NCBI RefSeq assembly: GCF_025685565.1
Contig: NZ_JAGSYE010000002.1
Coordinates: 558,001-622,000 of the forward strand
Direction of reading: 5' to 3'
DNA length: 64,000 bases
From: Granulicella aggregans
GTDB taxonomy: Bacteria > Acidobacteriota > Terriglobia > Terriglobales > Acidobacteriaceae
Shown: positions 8,964-16,386 of the stretch, one piece after another
Position numbering within the stretch: the stretch's first letter is position 1
Layout of the letters: the number at the start of each line of letters is the position of its first letter
Position numbers and translations under genes: made by a program
The notes under the pieces: model-generated
What the model saw: the letters and a program-made list of their open reading frames with translations, nothing else
Database searches by the model: none
What the model was told of the DNA's origin: nothing

Positions 8964-9848
8964 TCAGGCAGACGCAGAGGCTTCGATGTCTACCAGAACC
9001 GGCCCAGGAACCTTCTTTTTAGTCAGCACCATGATCAAACCACCCACCAGTATCGAGGCCAGCGACGCCACCTGCGCGTTGCTCATGCCCCAATAAAGCT
9101 TGGGATTGACCCGCACGAACTCCACGAGAAAGCGACCGAAACCGCTCAGTGCGAGGTAAAGCCCGGTAAGCCAGCCGACAGAACGCGATTTATTGCCGAG
9201 TCGCCAGAGCAGCCAGGCCAATGCCAGGGAGAATAGCAGTTCGTAGATCGGCGTGGGTTGCACCAGGTCCGGCGTCGGGACAAGCGCGTTCTTCGCCATA
9301 TGGACGCCCCACGGAAGAGTCGTCTTGATGCCGTAATCACCGTCTCCCGAGGTCAGGCAGCCGATGCGTCCTACGCCGTAACCTACTGCAGCAGAGGGAG
9401 TTGCTAGATCGAGCATACGGACGCCCGCCCACCCGCCACGAAGCGTGTCGGGTCTCGCCACCGCGCCCTGCCACATCAGCACCGCGATGCCGGCGATCAT
9501 ACCTCCGAACCAAGCAAAGCCGGCGCGGAACCAAGTGAGAAACTCGCCGAGGATCTCCAGCGGATGGTTCCAGCCCGGTGCCTGCATGCGCTTGAAGGCC
9601 ATCAGCATCGTCGGGACATCCTGCAGCTCGTGCCACGCCTTCGCCCCTAAAATTCCGCAGACCACGGCAAGAGCGACTACGTTCAGTGCGTCCGCGTCCA
9701 CTCCGTTGCGGACAAAGTTCCGGTGCAACACAACCGTCGCTACTACGGCGGCAAGCCACAACAGGAGGCCAAAGGTGCCCGGCTGCCAGGGGCCAAGGAT
9801 CAAGTGGCCCAGGTGAAATGGGCCGATCTGCGGTAAATAGGGGTACAT
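8964..9848 (-). CDS. lgt: Prolipoprotein diacylglyceryl transferase family protein
   Basis: 294-residue polytopic membrane protein with about seven hydrophobic segments. The Lgt signature region reads GRIGCLTSGDGDYG (about 159-172). E. coli Lgt has GRIGNFINGE at this place, so the Asn and Glu positions differ; the GDGDYG form is, from memory, typical of a divergent Lgt branch. The later arginine motif is kept (LSGFGRFLVEFVRVNPK). Lgt moves diacylglycerol from phosphatidylglycerol to lipobox cysteines; the M20 amidohydrolase at 16387 has such a lipobox. ATG at 9848 with GAGG upstream. It is divergent from hpt. Because of the variant motif, another acyl or alkyl transferase role is possible. 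Confidence 0.8.
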   Translation of the reverse strand: MYPYLPQIGPFHLGHLILGPWQPGTFGLLLWLAAVVATVVLHRNFVRNGVDADALNVVALAVVCGILGAKAWHELQDVPTMLMAFKRMQAPGWNHPLEILGEFLTWFRAGFAWFGGMIAGIAVLMWQGAVARPDTLRGGWAGVRMLDLATPSAAVGYGVGRIGCLTSGDGDYGIKTTLPWGVHMAKNALVPTPDLVQPTPIYELLFSLALAWLLWRLGNKSRSVGWLTGLYLALSGFGRFLVEFVRVNPKLYWGMSNAQVASLASILVGGLIMVLTKKKVPGPVLVDIEASASA

Positions 9849-9953
9849 ATGCCTCGCTTCCTTCCAAGTATATCGCCATCGTTGCGGGTGGAATCACACC
9901 GGCTTGTAGCAGGCACTTTCCATAAAGGCACGGTTCGCGCTACCCTTTGCTTT

Positions 9954-10520
9954 ATGTCCAACAGCACGCCCCCCAGTTTTCCTCCCTCAGCCAGCATGGA
10001 AGTCCTCATCTCGAAGGAACAGATCGCCGAGCGCGTCGCCGCCATCGGCAAGCAGATCTCGGCGGATTACGCCGGCCATTCCATCGTCCTTATCGGTGTT
10101 TTGAAGGGAGCGGCGATCTTTCTCGCCGACCTCGCCCGCGCCATCGAGGTAGACAACACCTTTGACTTCGTTGCCGTCTCGAGCTACGGCCGCGCCCGTG
10201 TGTCTTCCGGCGCCGTAAAGCTGATCAAGGACATCGACAACCCGATCGAGGGAAAGCACGTCATCATCGTCGAAGATATTCTGGATACGGGACTGACTTT
10301 GAGCTACCTGCGCGGGCTGATGCTGCAGCACAAGCCCGCCTCGCTGAAGATCGCAACCTGCCTGGATAAGCCGGAGCGGCGGCTGGTTCCGATTGAGGCA
10401 GATTACGTGGCGTTCAGCATTCCGAACCAGTTTGTGATCGGATATGGGATGGACTATGCCGAGCGGTATCGTGGCGTGGAAGATATCCGGTTGTTCCCGG
10501 ATGAGGCTGTCGGGCACTAA
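9954..10520 (+). CDS. hpt: Hypoxanthine phosphoribosyltransferase
   Basis: 188-residue cytoplasmic purine-salvage enzyme converting hypoxanthine or guanine plus PRPP to IMP or GMP. The PRPP loop VIIVEDILDTGLTL (about 103-116) is diagnostic, with the upstream LIGVLKGAAIFLADLAR pyrophosphate loop and a C-terminal 'FVIGYGMDYAERYRGVEDIR' containing the conserved GYGxDYxE. ATG 9954 was chosen over the long upstream frame (to 9849), which adds 35 non-homologous residues. An internal ATG at 9996 (MEVLISKEQIAERV) also fits the family length. Divergent from the Lgt-like gene. Confidence 0.93.
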   Translation: MSNSTPPSFPPSASMEVLISKEQIAERVAAIGKQISADYAGHSIVLIGVLKGAAIFLADLARAIEVDNTFDFVAVSSYGRARVSSGAVKLIKDIDNPIEGKHVIIVEDILDTGLTLSYLRGLMLQHKPASLKIATCLDKPERRLVPIEADYVAFSIPNQFVIGYGMDYAERYRGVEDIRLFPDEAVGH

Positions 10521-10555
10521 GAGCTGCCTGCATTCCGGATCTTGTGGAGGGTGAG

Positions 10556-10978
10556 ATGCTTCGTCTGACGCCCTTTCTGCTCTTCGACGGAAACTGTGCC
10601 GAGGCTATGGAGTTCTACTTTGGCTGCTTCGGTGGGACGCTGACTTTGACGCGACTCGCGGACACGCCGATGAAGGATCAGATGCCCGCGGCGCAGCACC
10701 ACAAGATCGTCAACGCATACCTGAAAAGCGATGCCATCGAATTTTCTGCGACGGACTGGCTGCATCCGACACACGTCCGGCTGCAGGGGAACTCGACCGC
10801 AATGTATGTCGTCGCGGCCCGGTTTGATGAGCTCAAGCGTCTCTTCGACAGGCTGTCCGAGGGAGCTGACAAGGAGTTCTTCCTCGACCTTTGCGAGATG
10901 CCGTTTGGGATCTACGGCCGGTTTACGGGCCGGTTCGGCGTGGAGTGGTTCTTTCGGGGCGAGAGGGGTGCCGATTAG
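10556..10978 (+). CDS. VOC-fold (PhnB/glyoxalase-like) protein
   Basis: 140 residues beginning MLRLTPFLLFDGNCAEAMEF, the typical opening of PhnB-type VOC proteins, and ending 'GRFGVEWFF'. The internal KDQMPAAQHHKIVNAYLK is also family-like. GGAGG is placed just before ATG 10556; an in-frame GTG at 10544 contains that same ribosome site and is unlikely to be used. VOC members bind a metal or small ligand; the substrate cannot be read here. The next genes, a toxin-antitoxin pair, start about 90 bp later. Confidence 0.82.
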   Translation: MLRLTPFLLFDGNCAEAMEFYFGCFGGTLTLTRLADTPMKDQMPAAQHHKIVNAYLKSDAIEFSATDWLHPTHVRLQGNSTAMYVVAARFDELKRLFDRLSEGADKEFFLDLCEMPFGIYGRFTGRFGVEWFFRGERGAD

Positions 10979-11064
10979 CCGCGCTAAAGCCTGCCAAAGG
11001 TCTCCGCTGAATGCATCAACCATCAAAATCGCATCACTTTGCCGTATTTACGTAGCATGTTGGA

Positions 11065-11310
11065 ATGAGGACGACTGTCAATCTCGATCCAGATGTCTAT
11101 CGCTTCACGTCTGCCTACGCCGGAGCGAAGGGGATCACACTTTCAGCGGCAATCGGCGAACTGATTCGCCGCGCGGAGCAAATTCCTGAGACGGGGAGCG
11201 ATTCGCCCAGGCTGAAGAAGAGTCCGCATGGATATCTTGTGATAGCCGGAACCGGAGAGGCTCTAAGCCCGGCGATGGTTAAAGCAGCGTCGGAGGACGA
11301 GTTTGTCTGA
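11065..11310 (+). CDS. Ribbon-helix-helix antitoxin
   Basis: 81 residues. MRTTVNLDPDVYRFTSAYAG followed by GITLSAAIGELIRRA is the strand-helix-helix pattern of CopG/Arc-type DNA-binding antitoxins. The C-terminal 40 residues (SPHGYLVIAGTGEALSPAMV) would neutralise the toxin. It overlaps the PIN toxin gene by 8 bp. Pairs of this kind normally repress their own promoter, here expected between 10979 and 11064, but no operator was identified. Confidence 0.82.
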   Translation: MRTTVNLDPDVYRFTSAYAGAKGITLSAAIGELIRRAEQIPETGSDSPRLKKSPHGYLVIAGTGEALSPAMVKAASEDEFV

Positions 11311-11737
11311 GGCCAGATATCTCCTGGATGTGAGCGTGCTTGTAGCGCTGCTGTCGGAAGATCACATCCACCATAACCTGGTGACGGTCTGGTTCAATCA
11401 GCCTGACCTTCAGTGGGCCATCTGTCCCTTCACCGAAGCTGGGTTCCTTCGTAACGCGACGGCGCCACGATCTGGGCAAATAAGCATGGCAGAGGCGACG
11501 GCGGTGCTCTCGCAGATCGCCAAGGAGCCCGGTTATCTTTACGTCCCAATCACGGTCGACTGGCAGACTCTCTGCAGCCTTTTTTTCAAGCGCATCTACG
11601 GCACGAAGCAAGTGACAGACGCGTATCTTTTAGGTCTTGCCGTGCGCGAGAGATTGGTACTGTCCACGATGGACAAGGCGGTCTCTCACCTAGCGGGAGA
11701 GGAGTACAGCAACCATGTCCTGCTGCTAGAAGAATAG
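11303..11737 (+). CDS. PIN-domain ribonuclease toxin (VapC-like)
   Basis: 144 residues starting with TTG at 11303 after GGAGGA. The acidic PIN residues are in place: Asp in YLLDVSVLVALL (about 9), Glu in FTEAGFLRNA (about 47), Asp in VTDAYLLGLA (about 104) and Asp in LSTMDKAV (about 124). The full set predicts an active Mg-dependent RNase. It overlaps the RHH antitoxin gene, giving a complete VapBC-type module. It is unrelated in antitoxin type to the AbrB/PIN pair at the window start. Confidence 0.87.
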   Translation: MSEARYLLDVSVLVALLSEDHIHHNLVTVWFNQPDLQWAICPFTEAGFLRNATAPRSGQISMAEATAVLSQIAKEPGYLYVPITVDWQTLCSLFFKRIYGTKQVTDAYLLGLAVRERLVLSTMDKAVSHLAGEEYSNHVLLLEE

Positions 11738-11748
11738 CGACGCGGCCT

Positions 11749-12294
11749 TTAGCGGAAGTGGTAGGCGACGCCGATGCTGCCGAAGTAGGGCGTAAGGCCG
11801 TTCTTCAGGCCGAGGTTTGAGAACCAGTCCTGGTACTCGAAGTCGCCGCGGATGTTGAGGTAGGGCTTCAGCTTGTAGTCCACACCGCCGCCGAGCACGA
11901 CCATGTTGTAGGCCAGATTGGCGGCCGATTGCCCACCGGGAAAATAGGGCGGGAAGTTGAAGACGCCACGTCCGTACATGACCTTTGCGTAGGGAGTCCA
12001 GCGGGGTTTGCGGAAGAAGACATAGCGGCCACCGGCTTTGTAGGTGCGCTCGTAGATCAAGTCCGTCCCGTTCGCCTGGTTGTACTCGAGTTCGACTCCG
12101 TAGTGCGGCTTGAAGTCGACGTCACCGTAGAAGCCGTAGCCCTTGATGTCTCTGCCGTAGTCGGAGTGGCCGTAGGTGAACTCTCCGCCCGCCTGGATGT
12201 CGAGGGATCGGGTTGCCGTGGGCAGCTTCTGGGCTTGCATCGCCGAGACGGAGCCTGCCGCCAGCAATAGGGATAAGAGCGTCTTCCTCAACAT
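11749..12294 (-). CDS. Outer-membrane beta-barrel protein (OmpA/OmpX-like fold)
   Basis: 181 residues with a signal peptide (LRKTLLSLLLAAGSVSAMQAQ). The mature chain alternates polar and aromatic residues in about eight strands, e.g. LDIQAGGEFTYGHSDYG, YGVELEYNQANG, YKAGGRYVFF, LNIRGDFEYQDW, and ends 'GSIGVAYHFR' with a C-terminal aromatic/Arg typical of barrels. Such small barrels act as adhesins or structural porin-like proteins; the function here is unknown. Convergent with the PIN toxin gene, 11 bp away. Confidence 0.78.
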   Translation of the reverse strand: MLRKTLLSLLLAAGSVSAMQAQKLPTATRSLDIQAGGEFTYGHSDYGRDIKGYGFYGDVDFKPHYGVELEYNQANGTDLIYERTYKAGGRYVFFRKPRWTPYAKVMYGRGVFNFPPYFPGGQSAANLAYNMVVLGGGVDYKLKPYLNIRGDFEYQDWFSNLGLKNGLTPYFGSIGVAYHFR

Positions 12295-12362
12295 TCGTAA
12301 ACTCCTGATTTATAAAGGCCCAGATTCAATGCTGCGGGTTCGAGCCGGACATCCGTGCTAAA

Positions 12363-12398
12363 CGCGAGGGCGGGCGATGGAGTCGGCCCGCTCTCGCG
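12363..12398 (-). terminator. Terminator-like hairpin after the M48-like gene
   Basis: Arms CGCGAGGGCGGGC and GCCCGCTCTCGCG match at 12 of 13 positions with a 10-nt loop. On the minus strand it lies 11 bases past the stop of the M48-like gene. The T-run after it is weak (TTTAGC), so efficiency is uncertain. Confidence 0.5.
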
Positions 12399-12408
12399 AG
12401 TTTGATTC

Positions 12409-14322
12409 CTAGTTTTGAGGCGCGGGTGGAGTCGCGGTACCGGTGGTGGCATCGGGGGCTGCAGCGGTTGCTGCCGGCTGAGCGGCATCAGGCGCGGCCG
12501 TGGCTGGAGCAGCGGCCGTGGGTGCCGGAGCTGGTGTCGTCGCCGGATCGACCGGAGGTGCCGGAGCCTTGTAGTAGCTGAGCTTCAGATAGACGGGCTC
12601 GACCTCGAAGGGCATCTTGTCGGCCGGGCTGAGGATGGGTTCAAAGGCGGAGTGCAGCGGAATTAGCTTGTCGGTCCAGGGATCGAAGCGGAGGTAGCTC
12701 GAGAGCGGCACGGCGGCCTGCTGCTTGAGGTCGTTCATCTCCAGTTTGTCGGCCTTGGGAACCAGGGCCTGCATCCAGAAGGCGCTGTCCTTTTCGTTCT
12801 TGACGATGCCATCGCCGATCATCGGATTGTTCAGGGCCTTCAGGCCGTCGACGCGGGCGCGAAGCTGGGCGAGGTAGAGGCCGAAGTACTTCTGGCTGTC
12901 GACGAGTTCCTTGGCGTTGAGCAGCTCGATCGCCTTCTTCGCGGCAGCCTCGTTGTCAGCATCCGTGTGGTGCATTGGGATGTGCTTGAAGGAGGTGGTG
13001 TCGGGGAAGATGAGGCGGTCGTTGAAGGCATACTTGGTATCAAGACGGTGGCCGAGGATAATGTGCGCGAGCTGGAAGGCAAGCGCGGCGTTCAGGTCGC
13101 CTGCCTGCTGGGCTCCATCCTGGGTGACGATGCCGGTGGTGTCGATGAGGCCCTTCGAGAGGATGATCGTGTTGCCGACGGCGAGCGATTCGAGCGGCTC
13201 GGTCATCAGGGTCCGCACGCGTATTGGGCGCGAGACGGTGATGTTGTTGTAGGCGAGGATGTTGCTGGCAAGCGCTTCGAGGGTCTTGTCGAACTCGCTG
13301 CCCGGAGCGTCGAGGAGGCCAGCTTCGAAGAGGCGCTCGATGACGTTGTCTTCCGCCTGCTGCACCCAGGCGCGCTGAGCTCCGAGAGGGCTCACATCCT
13401 GCGCATCGTTCGAGACGTCGGTCGCGCCTTCGACTTCAACCGAGGTGTTCTCGGCTTCCTTCTCAGGGACCTTCAACACATAACCCCAGATGTGGTTGAT
13501 GGCCTTGAACTGGAGGGTCTTGGTGGGGCTCTTGGGGTCGGTCTCTTCGACGTAGATAGAGTTGGGGAGCCAGAGATCCGGCTGGACGTTGGTACGCCAG
13601 CTATCGAAGTGATAGTACTCCTTGAAGTCCTTCTCGGTGCCGGAGACGTTGCCGTCGAAGCGGACGACGTTGCCGTTGTGGGTCTCAACCCAGATACGGC
13701 CAATGAACTTGCCAGCCAGCTTGCTGTTACCGGGGATGATGCTCTTGTTGGCGATGGGTGTTACGTCGAAGACGGCGGTGGGGACGTTGCCGAGGAACTC
13801 GTTGCGGACGTAGCCGAAGTTGTAATAGGAGCGGCTGAAGTCCTCGTCATCCATGACGAGCATGCGGGCGAAGCCTGCCGGGTTGAACTGAAGGCGAAGG
13901 CCGTTGCCGAGGCCACCGGCGAAGCCGAGGGTGTGCTTGAAGAGGCTGCCGATCTTGTGGTCTTCCTTGGCCTTGATGTCGTTGCGCGCGAAGGAGTCTT
14001 CGCCGATGTGCTTGCCGAAGTCGATGCGGGTGAGGTACTGCTCGTCGGACTCGGGCACCTGGACGACGCCGGGTTCGGGACGCATGTTCTGGATATAAAT
14101 CTCGAGCAGCGGCGTGCGCTCTTTGATGACCTTTACGGTTGCGGCCTCGCGGGCGATCGCCTTGTCGAGAAGCGCGTTCTGCGCCGGGGTCAGCTTGCGG
14201 GCCGGAGCCTCTTCCTTCTTCTTCTTACCGCCGATACCCAGAACGGCGTTTGCCGGAAGCGAAGTAGAGATGAGCAGGGCCGCTGACAGCAGCGTCGCGA
14301 GGGGATGTTTCCGAAAGACCAT
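12409..14322 (-). CDS. Secreted protein with degenerate M48-peptidase domain
   Basis: 637 residues from ATG 14322, which has AGGAGC upstream; a longer frame to 14385 is unlikely. The signal peptide is followed by KKKK and a large N-terminal region (about 80-340) of unknown fold, with strands such as 'RIWVETHNGNVVRFDGNVSG', resembling outer-membrane lipoprotein-sorting folds. Residues about 340-500 look like an M48 Zn-peptidase, but HExxH is replaced by FQLAH (about 416-420, within FQLAHIILGH). A later ADNEAA keeps only one expected Glu. Thus it is probably a non-catalytic chaperone or scaffold. The tail is a Pro/Ala/Thr linker of about 60 residues. It lies 104 bp after the TonB gene, same strand. 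Confidence 0.75.
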   Translation of the reverse strand: MVFRKHPLATLLSAALLISTSLPANAVLGIGGKKKKEEAPARKLTPAQNALLDKAIAREAATVKVIKERTPLLEIYIQNMRPEPGVVQVPESDEQYLTRIDFGKHIGEDSFARNDIKAKEDHKIGSLFKHTLGFAGGLGNGLRLQFNPAGFARMLVMDDEDFSRSYYNFGYVRNEFLGNVPTAVFDVTPIANKSIIPGNSKLAGKFIGRIWVETHNGNVVRFDGNVSGTEKDFKEYYHFDSWRTNVQPDLWLPNSIYVEETDPKSPTKTLQFKAINHIWGYVLKVPEKEAENTSVEVEGATDVSNDAQDVSPLGAQRAWVQQAEDNVIERLFEAGLLDAPGSEFDKTLEALASNILAYNNITVSRPIRVRTLMTEPLESLAVGNTIILSKGLIDTTGIVTQDGAQQAGDLNAALAFQLAHIILGHRLDTKYAFNDRLIFPDTTSFKHIPMHHTDADNEAAAKKAIELLNAKELVDSQKYFGLYLAQLRARVDGLKALNNPMIGDGIVKNEKDSAFWMQALVPKADKLEMNDLKQQAAVPLSSYLRFDPWTDKLIPLHSAFEPILSPADKMPFEVEPVYLKLSYYKAPAPPVDPATTPAPAPTAAAPATAAPDAAQPAATAAAPDATTGTATPPAPQN

Positions 14323-14426
14323 TTTGTAAAGCTCCTGAACTTGCTCGCTGAAACTAAGAGGTTGGAAGACTACGTTCTCCAGCATACGGCTGGTGCTCCG
14401 GGCCGCAAGGCCGTGATTGGTTCGAA

Positions 14427-15563
14427 TCAGCCGTTCGATTCAGACTGGAACGTCACGGTGACGTTTCCTTCCCAGTCGACAGGGTGACCGTTGGCATCGA
14501 CCGCGGGCTGGAAGCGCATGGCCTGGGCGGCGTGTTCCGCCGACTGGTCGAGACCGTGGCCAAGTGGGCGAGTGATCTGGAGGACGGTGACAGCACCGGT
14601 GGCAGAGACGCGGATGCGCACCTGAACAACGCCGTTGATGTGTAACGCGGTGGCCTCAGCGGTGTATACGGGCTTCGGCTTGTAGATGACCTTAGGCGTG
14701 TTCTGGGGAACGCCGGGTGCAGCCGCGGCACCAGGCTTAGGCAGCGAAACCTGCTGGACTTGTCCAAGATTGACCTGACCGGCGGTATGGCCGGTCGAGT
14801 TCATGGGGCCAGTACCGCCAGCTACGCCGAGCTTCACGCCCTGCACGGGACGGACGCCGTTGCCGGTCATCTGCTGACCGCCGGGGCTTCCGGAGCCGAG
14901 GTTGACAGCAGTCGCAGCGGGGCCGCCGCCAGTGTTCGAGGCGGGCATGCCGGCCAGGCCCTTCTGGCCGAGGTTGATGGCAGAAACCGCAGGGCGGTTC
15001 GAGGGGGCGATGGGATTGTTGGCGCTACCCAGGGCCACTGCTGTCGGGTGAGGCGAGTTGTTGACTACCGAGGCGGCCATCGGATGCGCAAGGCTGACGA
15101 CGACGGGCGCCGGGGGGGCGACCACTTTCTTGGGTGCGGCAGGCGTGACGACCGGGGCAGGCTGGGTCATCTTCACTTCAGCAGGCTTGGGTGCCTCGAT
15201 CGGCTTTACATCGGGCAGCTTGATCTTGGGGGGATCGACCTTGACGACAGGCGGCGTGGGCGGCGGTGGCTCGTGCAGGATCTTTGGTTCCGGCGGCGGC
15301 AGGGGCTTGACGACGGGCATGATCAGCATCGTCTCTTCGCGCCGGGCGTCGAGGGTCTTCTTGGCGGTGACGCTCAGAACGATGACAAGGGCGACTATCA
15401 GCACGTTGATGACGATGGCCGTGGCGGTCGAAGCCTTGCTCTGCTTGCCGGCGTCGAGCAGGCCAAAGTCTTTGAACTGACGACTGGAGGCGGATGCTGC
15501 ACGTTTCGCGGCGACGGCCGCTGGCTTGAGCTGTTCGGGGAGTGGTTGCAGCGTATTGGCCAT
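14427..15563 (-). CDS. TonB-family energy transducer with Pro-rich stalk
   Basis: 378 residues with one transmembrane helix after a basic, cytoplasmic N-terminus of about 45 residues (ATAIVINVLIVALVIVLSV, about 48-66). A Pro-rich periplasmic stalk follows (PLPPPEPKILHEPPPPTPP), then a Gly/Asn-rich stretch with repeated (V/I)xLG units, then a TonB C-terminal domain (about 295-378: PVYTAEATALHINGVVQVRI ... AAQAMRFQPAVDANGHPV). TonB couples the proton-motive force to outer-membrane receptors. No ExbB/ExbD genes are in the window. The co-directional M48-like gene may share the transcript. Confidence 0.87.
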   Translation of the reverse strand: MANTLQPLPEQLKPAAVAAKRAASASSRQFKDFGLLDAGKQSKASTATAIVINVLIVALVIVLSVTAKKTLDARREETMLIMPVVKPLPPPEPKILHEPPPPTPPVVKVDPPKIKLPDVKPIEAPKPAEVKMTQPAPVVTPAAPKKVVAPPAPVVVSLAHPMAASVVNNSPHPTAVALGSANNPIAPSNRPAVSAINLGQKGLAGMPASNTGGGPAATAVNLGSGSPGGQQMTGNGVRPVQGVKLGVAGGTGPMNSTGHTAGQVNLGQVQQVSLPKPGAAAAPGVPQNTPKVIYKPKPVYTAEATALHINGVVQVRIRVSATGAVTVLQITRPLGHGLDQSAEHAAQAMRFQPAVDANGHPVDWEGNVTVTFQSESNG

Positions 15564-16134
15564 GATATCGGAGCGCCCTTTGTGCAGCTTCCTGCCGGAA
15601 GCTGGTAGTCGAGTGATGATTTGGATGGTCAGGTTGAACTCTATCGGTTAGAGCCTGAACACCCCGGCTAAAAGCTGCAACAAGTCACGTCGTCGAGCGA
15701 ATGGTCGTGGCTGGCTGCCACCCTATGTTTACTTGCCGCTCCGGAGTTCGGTCGCATCGGTAGCGGCAAAAAATCGGTACGCTCTAACAGGGTACACTTC
15801 CGTAACCGATGTTAGTATCGTCGCCTGTCCACAGCGGCATGGCACTTGCACTTTTGTTGCAGGGATGCACCCTACGGAACTATGCCGTTTGACTGCATTT
15901 TTGCGTTTTCCCTCTCTATCACTCTCTGACGCAGAAAGCAGGCTTGAGGGTTACATAGGGGTAAACCCGCCTCTGCGTTCGTGGCCTGTTTTGAAGCAGA
16001 GGCGGCTTGGGTGAAGATGCGCGAACTCTGCCTCAGGATCAAATCCGATTCGATTTCGACGAGGCAGGGGGAGCAAAAGTCACCCGGTATTTTTTTCTGG
16101 GAAGTGGCACTTTCGGGGCAGTTCCGGGGAGTAT
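15564..16134. other. 571-bp gene-free gap with two hairpins
   Basis: No convincing gene is seen; a 93-residue plus-strand frame (15733-16014) has no ribosome site or family look. The gap holds the TonB promoter side and two stems. CCGCCTCTGC (15967-15976) pairs perfectly with GCAGAGGCGG (15996-16005). CTGCCTC (16028-16034) pairs with GAGGCAG (16061-16067) around an inner AAATC/GATTT stem. They could be structured RNA or regulatory DNA. Confidence 0.45.
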
Positions 16135-16314
16135 TCAGCGTTTAAGGCCATTCAGGGCCTTGCGATAGCGCTCGGGAGGGTCGGGCATCTGACTCTCCTT
16201 CACTGCCGCGCGGTAGCCACCGTTGTAGATGGAGTACATGACGGCGAGCGAGCAGCCGACGCCAAAGATGAATCCGAAGAATATCGCGAACATTGCCGAC
16301 CAGAGAATCGTCAT
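16135..16314 (-). CDS. Small single-pass membrane protein
   Basis: 59 residues from ATG 16314 to TGA 16135. It opens MTILWSAMFAIFFGFIFGVG, continues through CSLAVMYSIYNGGYRAA, and ends with a basic, soluble tail (PDPPERYRKALNGLKR). One strong transmembrane helix covers about 3-26, with Gly spaced as in helix-packing motifs. No good ribosome site is visible and no family is recognised; codon use fits the neighbourhood. It is divergent from the amidohydrolase gene at 16387, with 72 bp between the starts. Confidence 0.5.
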   Translation of the reverse strand: MTILWSAMFAIFFGFIFGVGCSLAVMYSIYNGGYRAAVKESQMPDPPERYRKALNGLKR

Positions 16315-16386
16315 GCTGATCGCAGTCTACAGGGAGATACACTGATCGAACCGTAAACGATTTGGTTTGAAGATATTGGAGAAGAA

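Noticed and set aside
12967..14286. 439-codon plus-strand open frame
   Set aside because: Antisense shadow of the M48-like gene; composition is typical of a reversed high-GC coding frame (Val/Asp/Glu/Gly-rich) with no motif.
15733..16014. 93-codon plus-strand frame in the TonB upstream gap
   Set aside because: No ribosome site, no family look, crosses a hairpin.
16105..16120. Sigma-54-like TGGCAC-N7-GCA
   Set aside because: The -12 element lacks the TT, and the site lies just past the stop of the small convergent-strand gene without a sensible target at the right distance.
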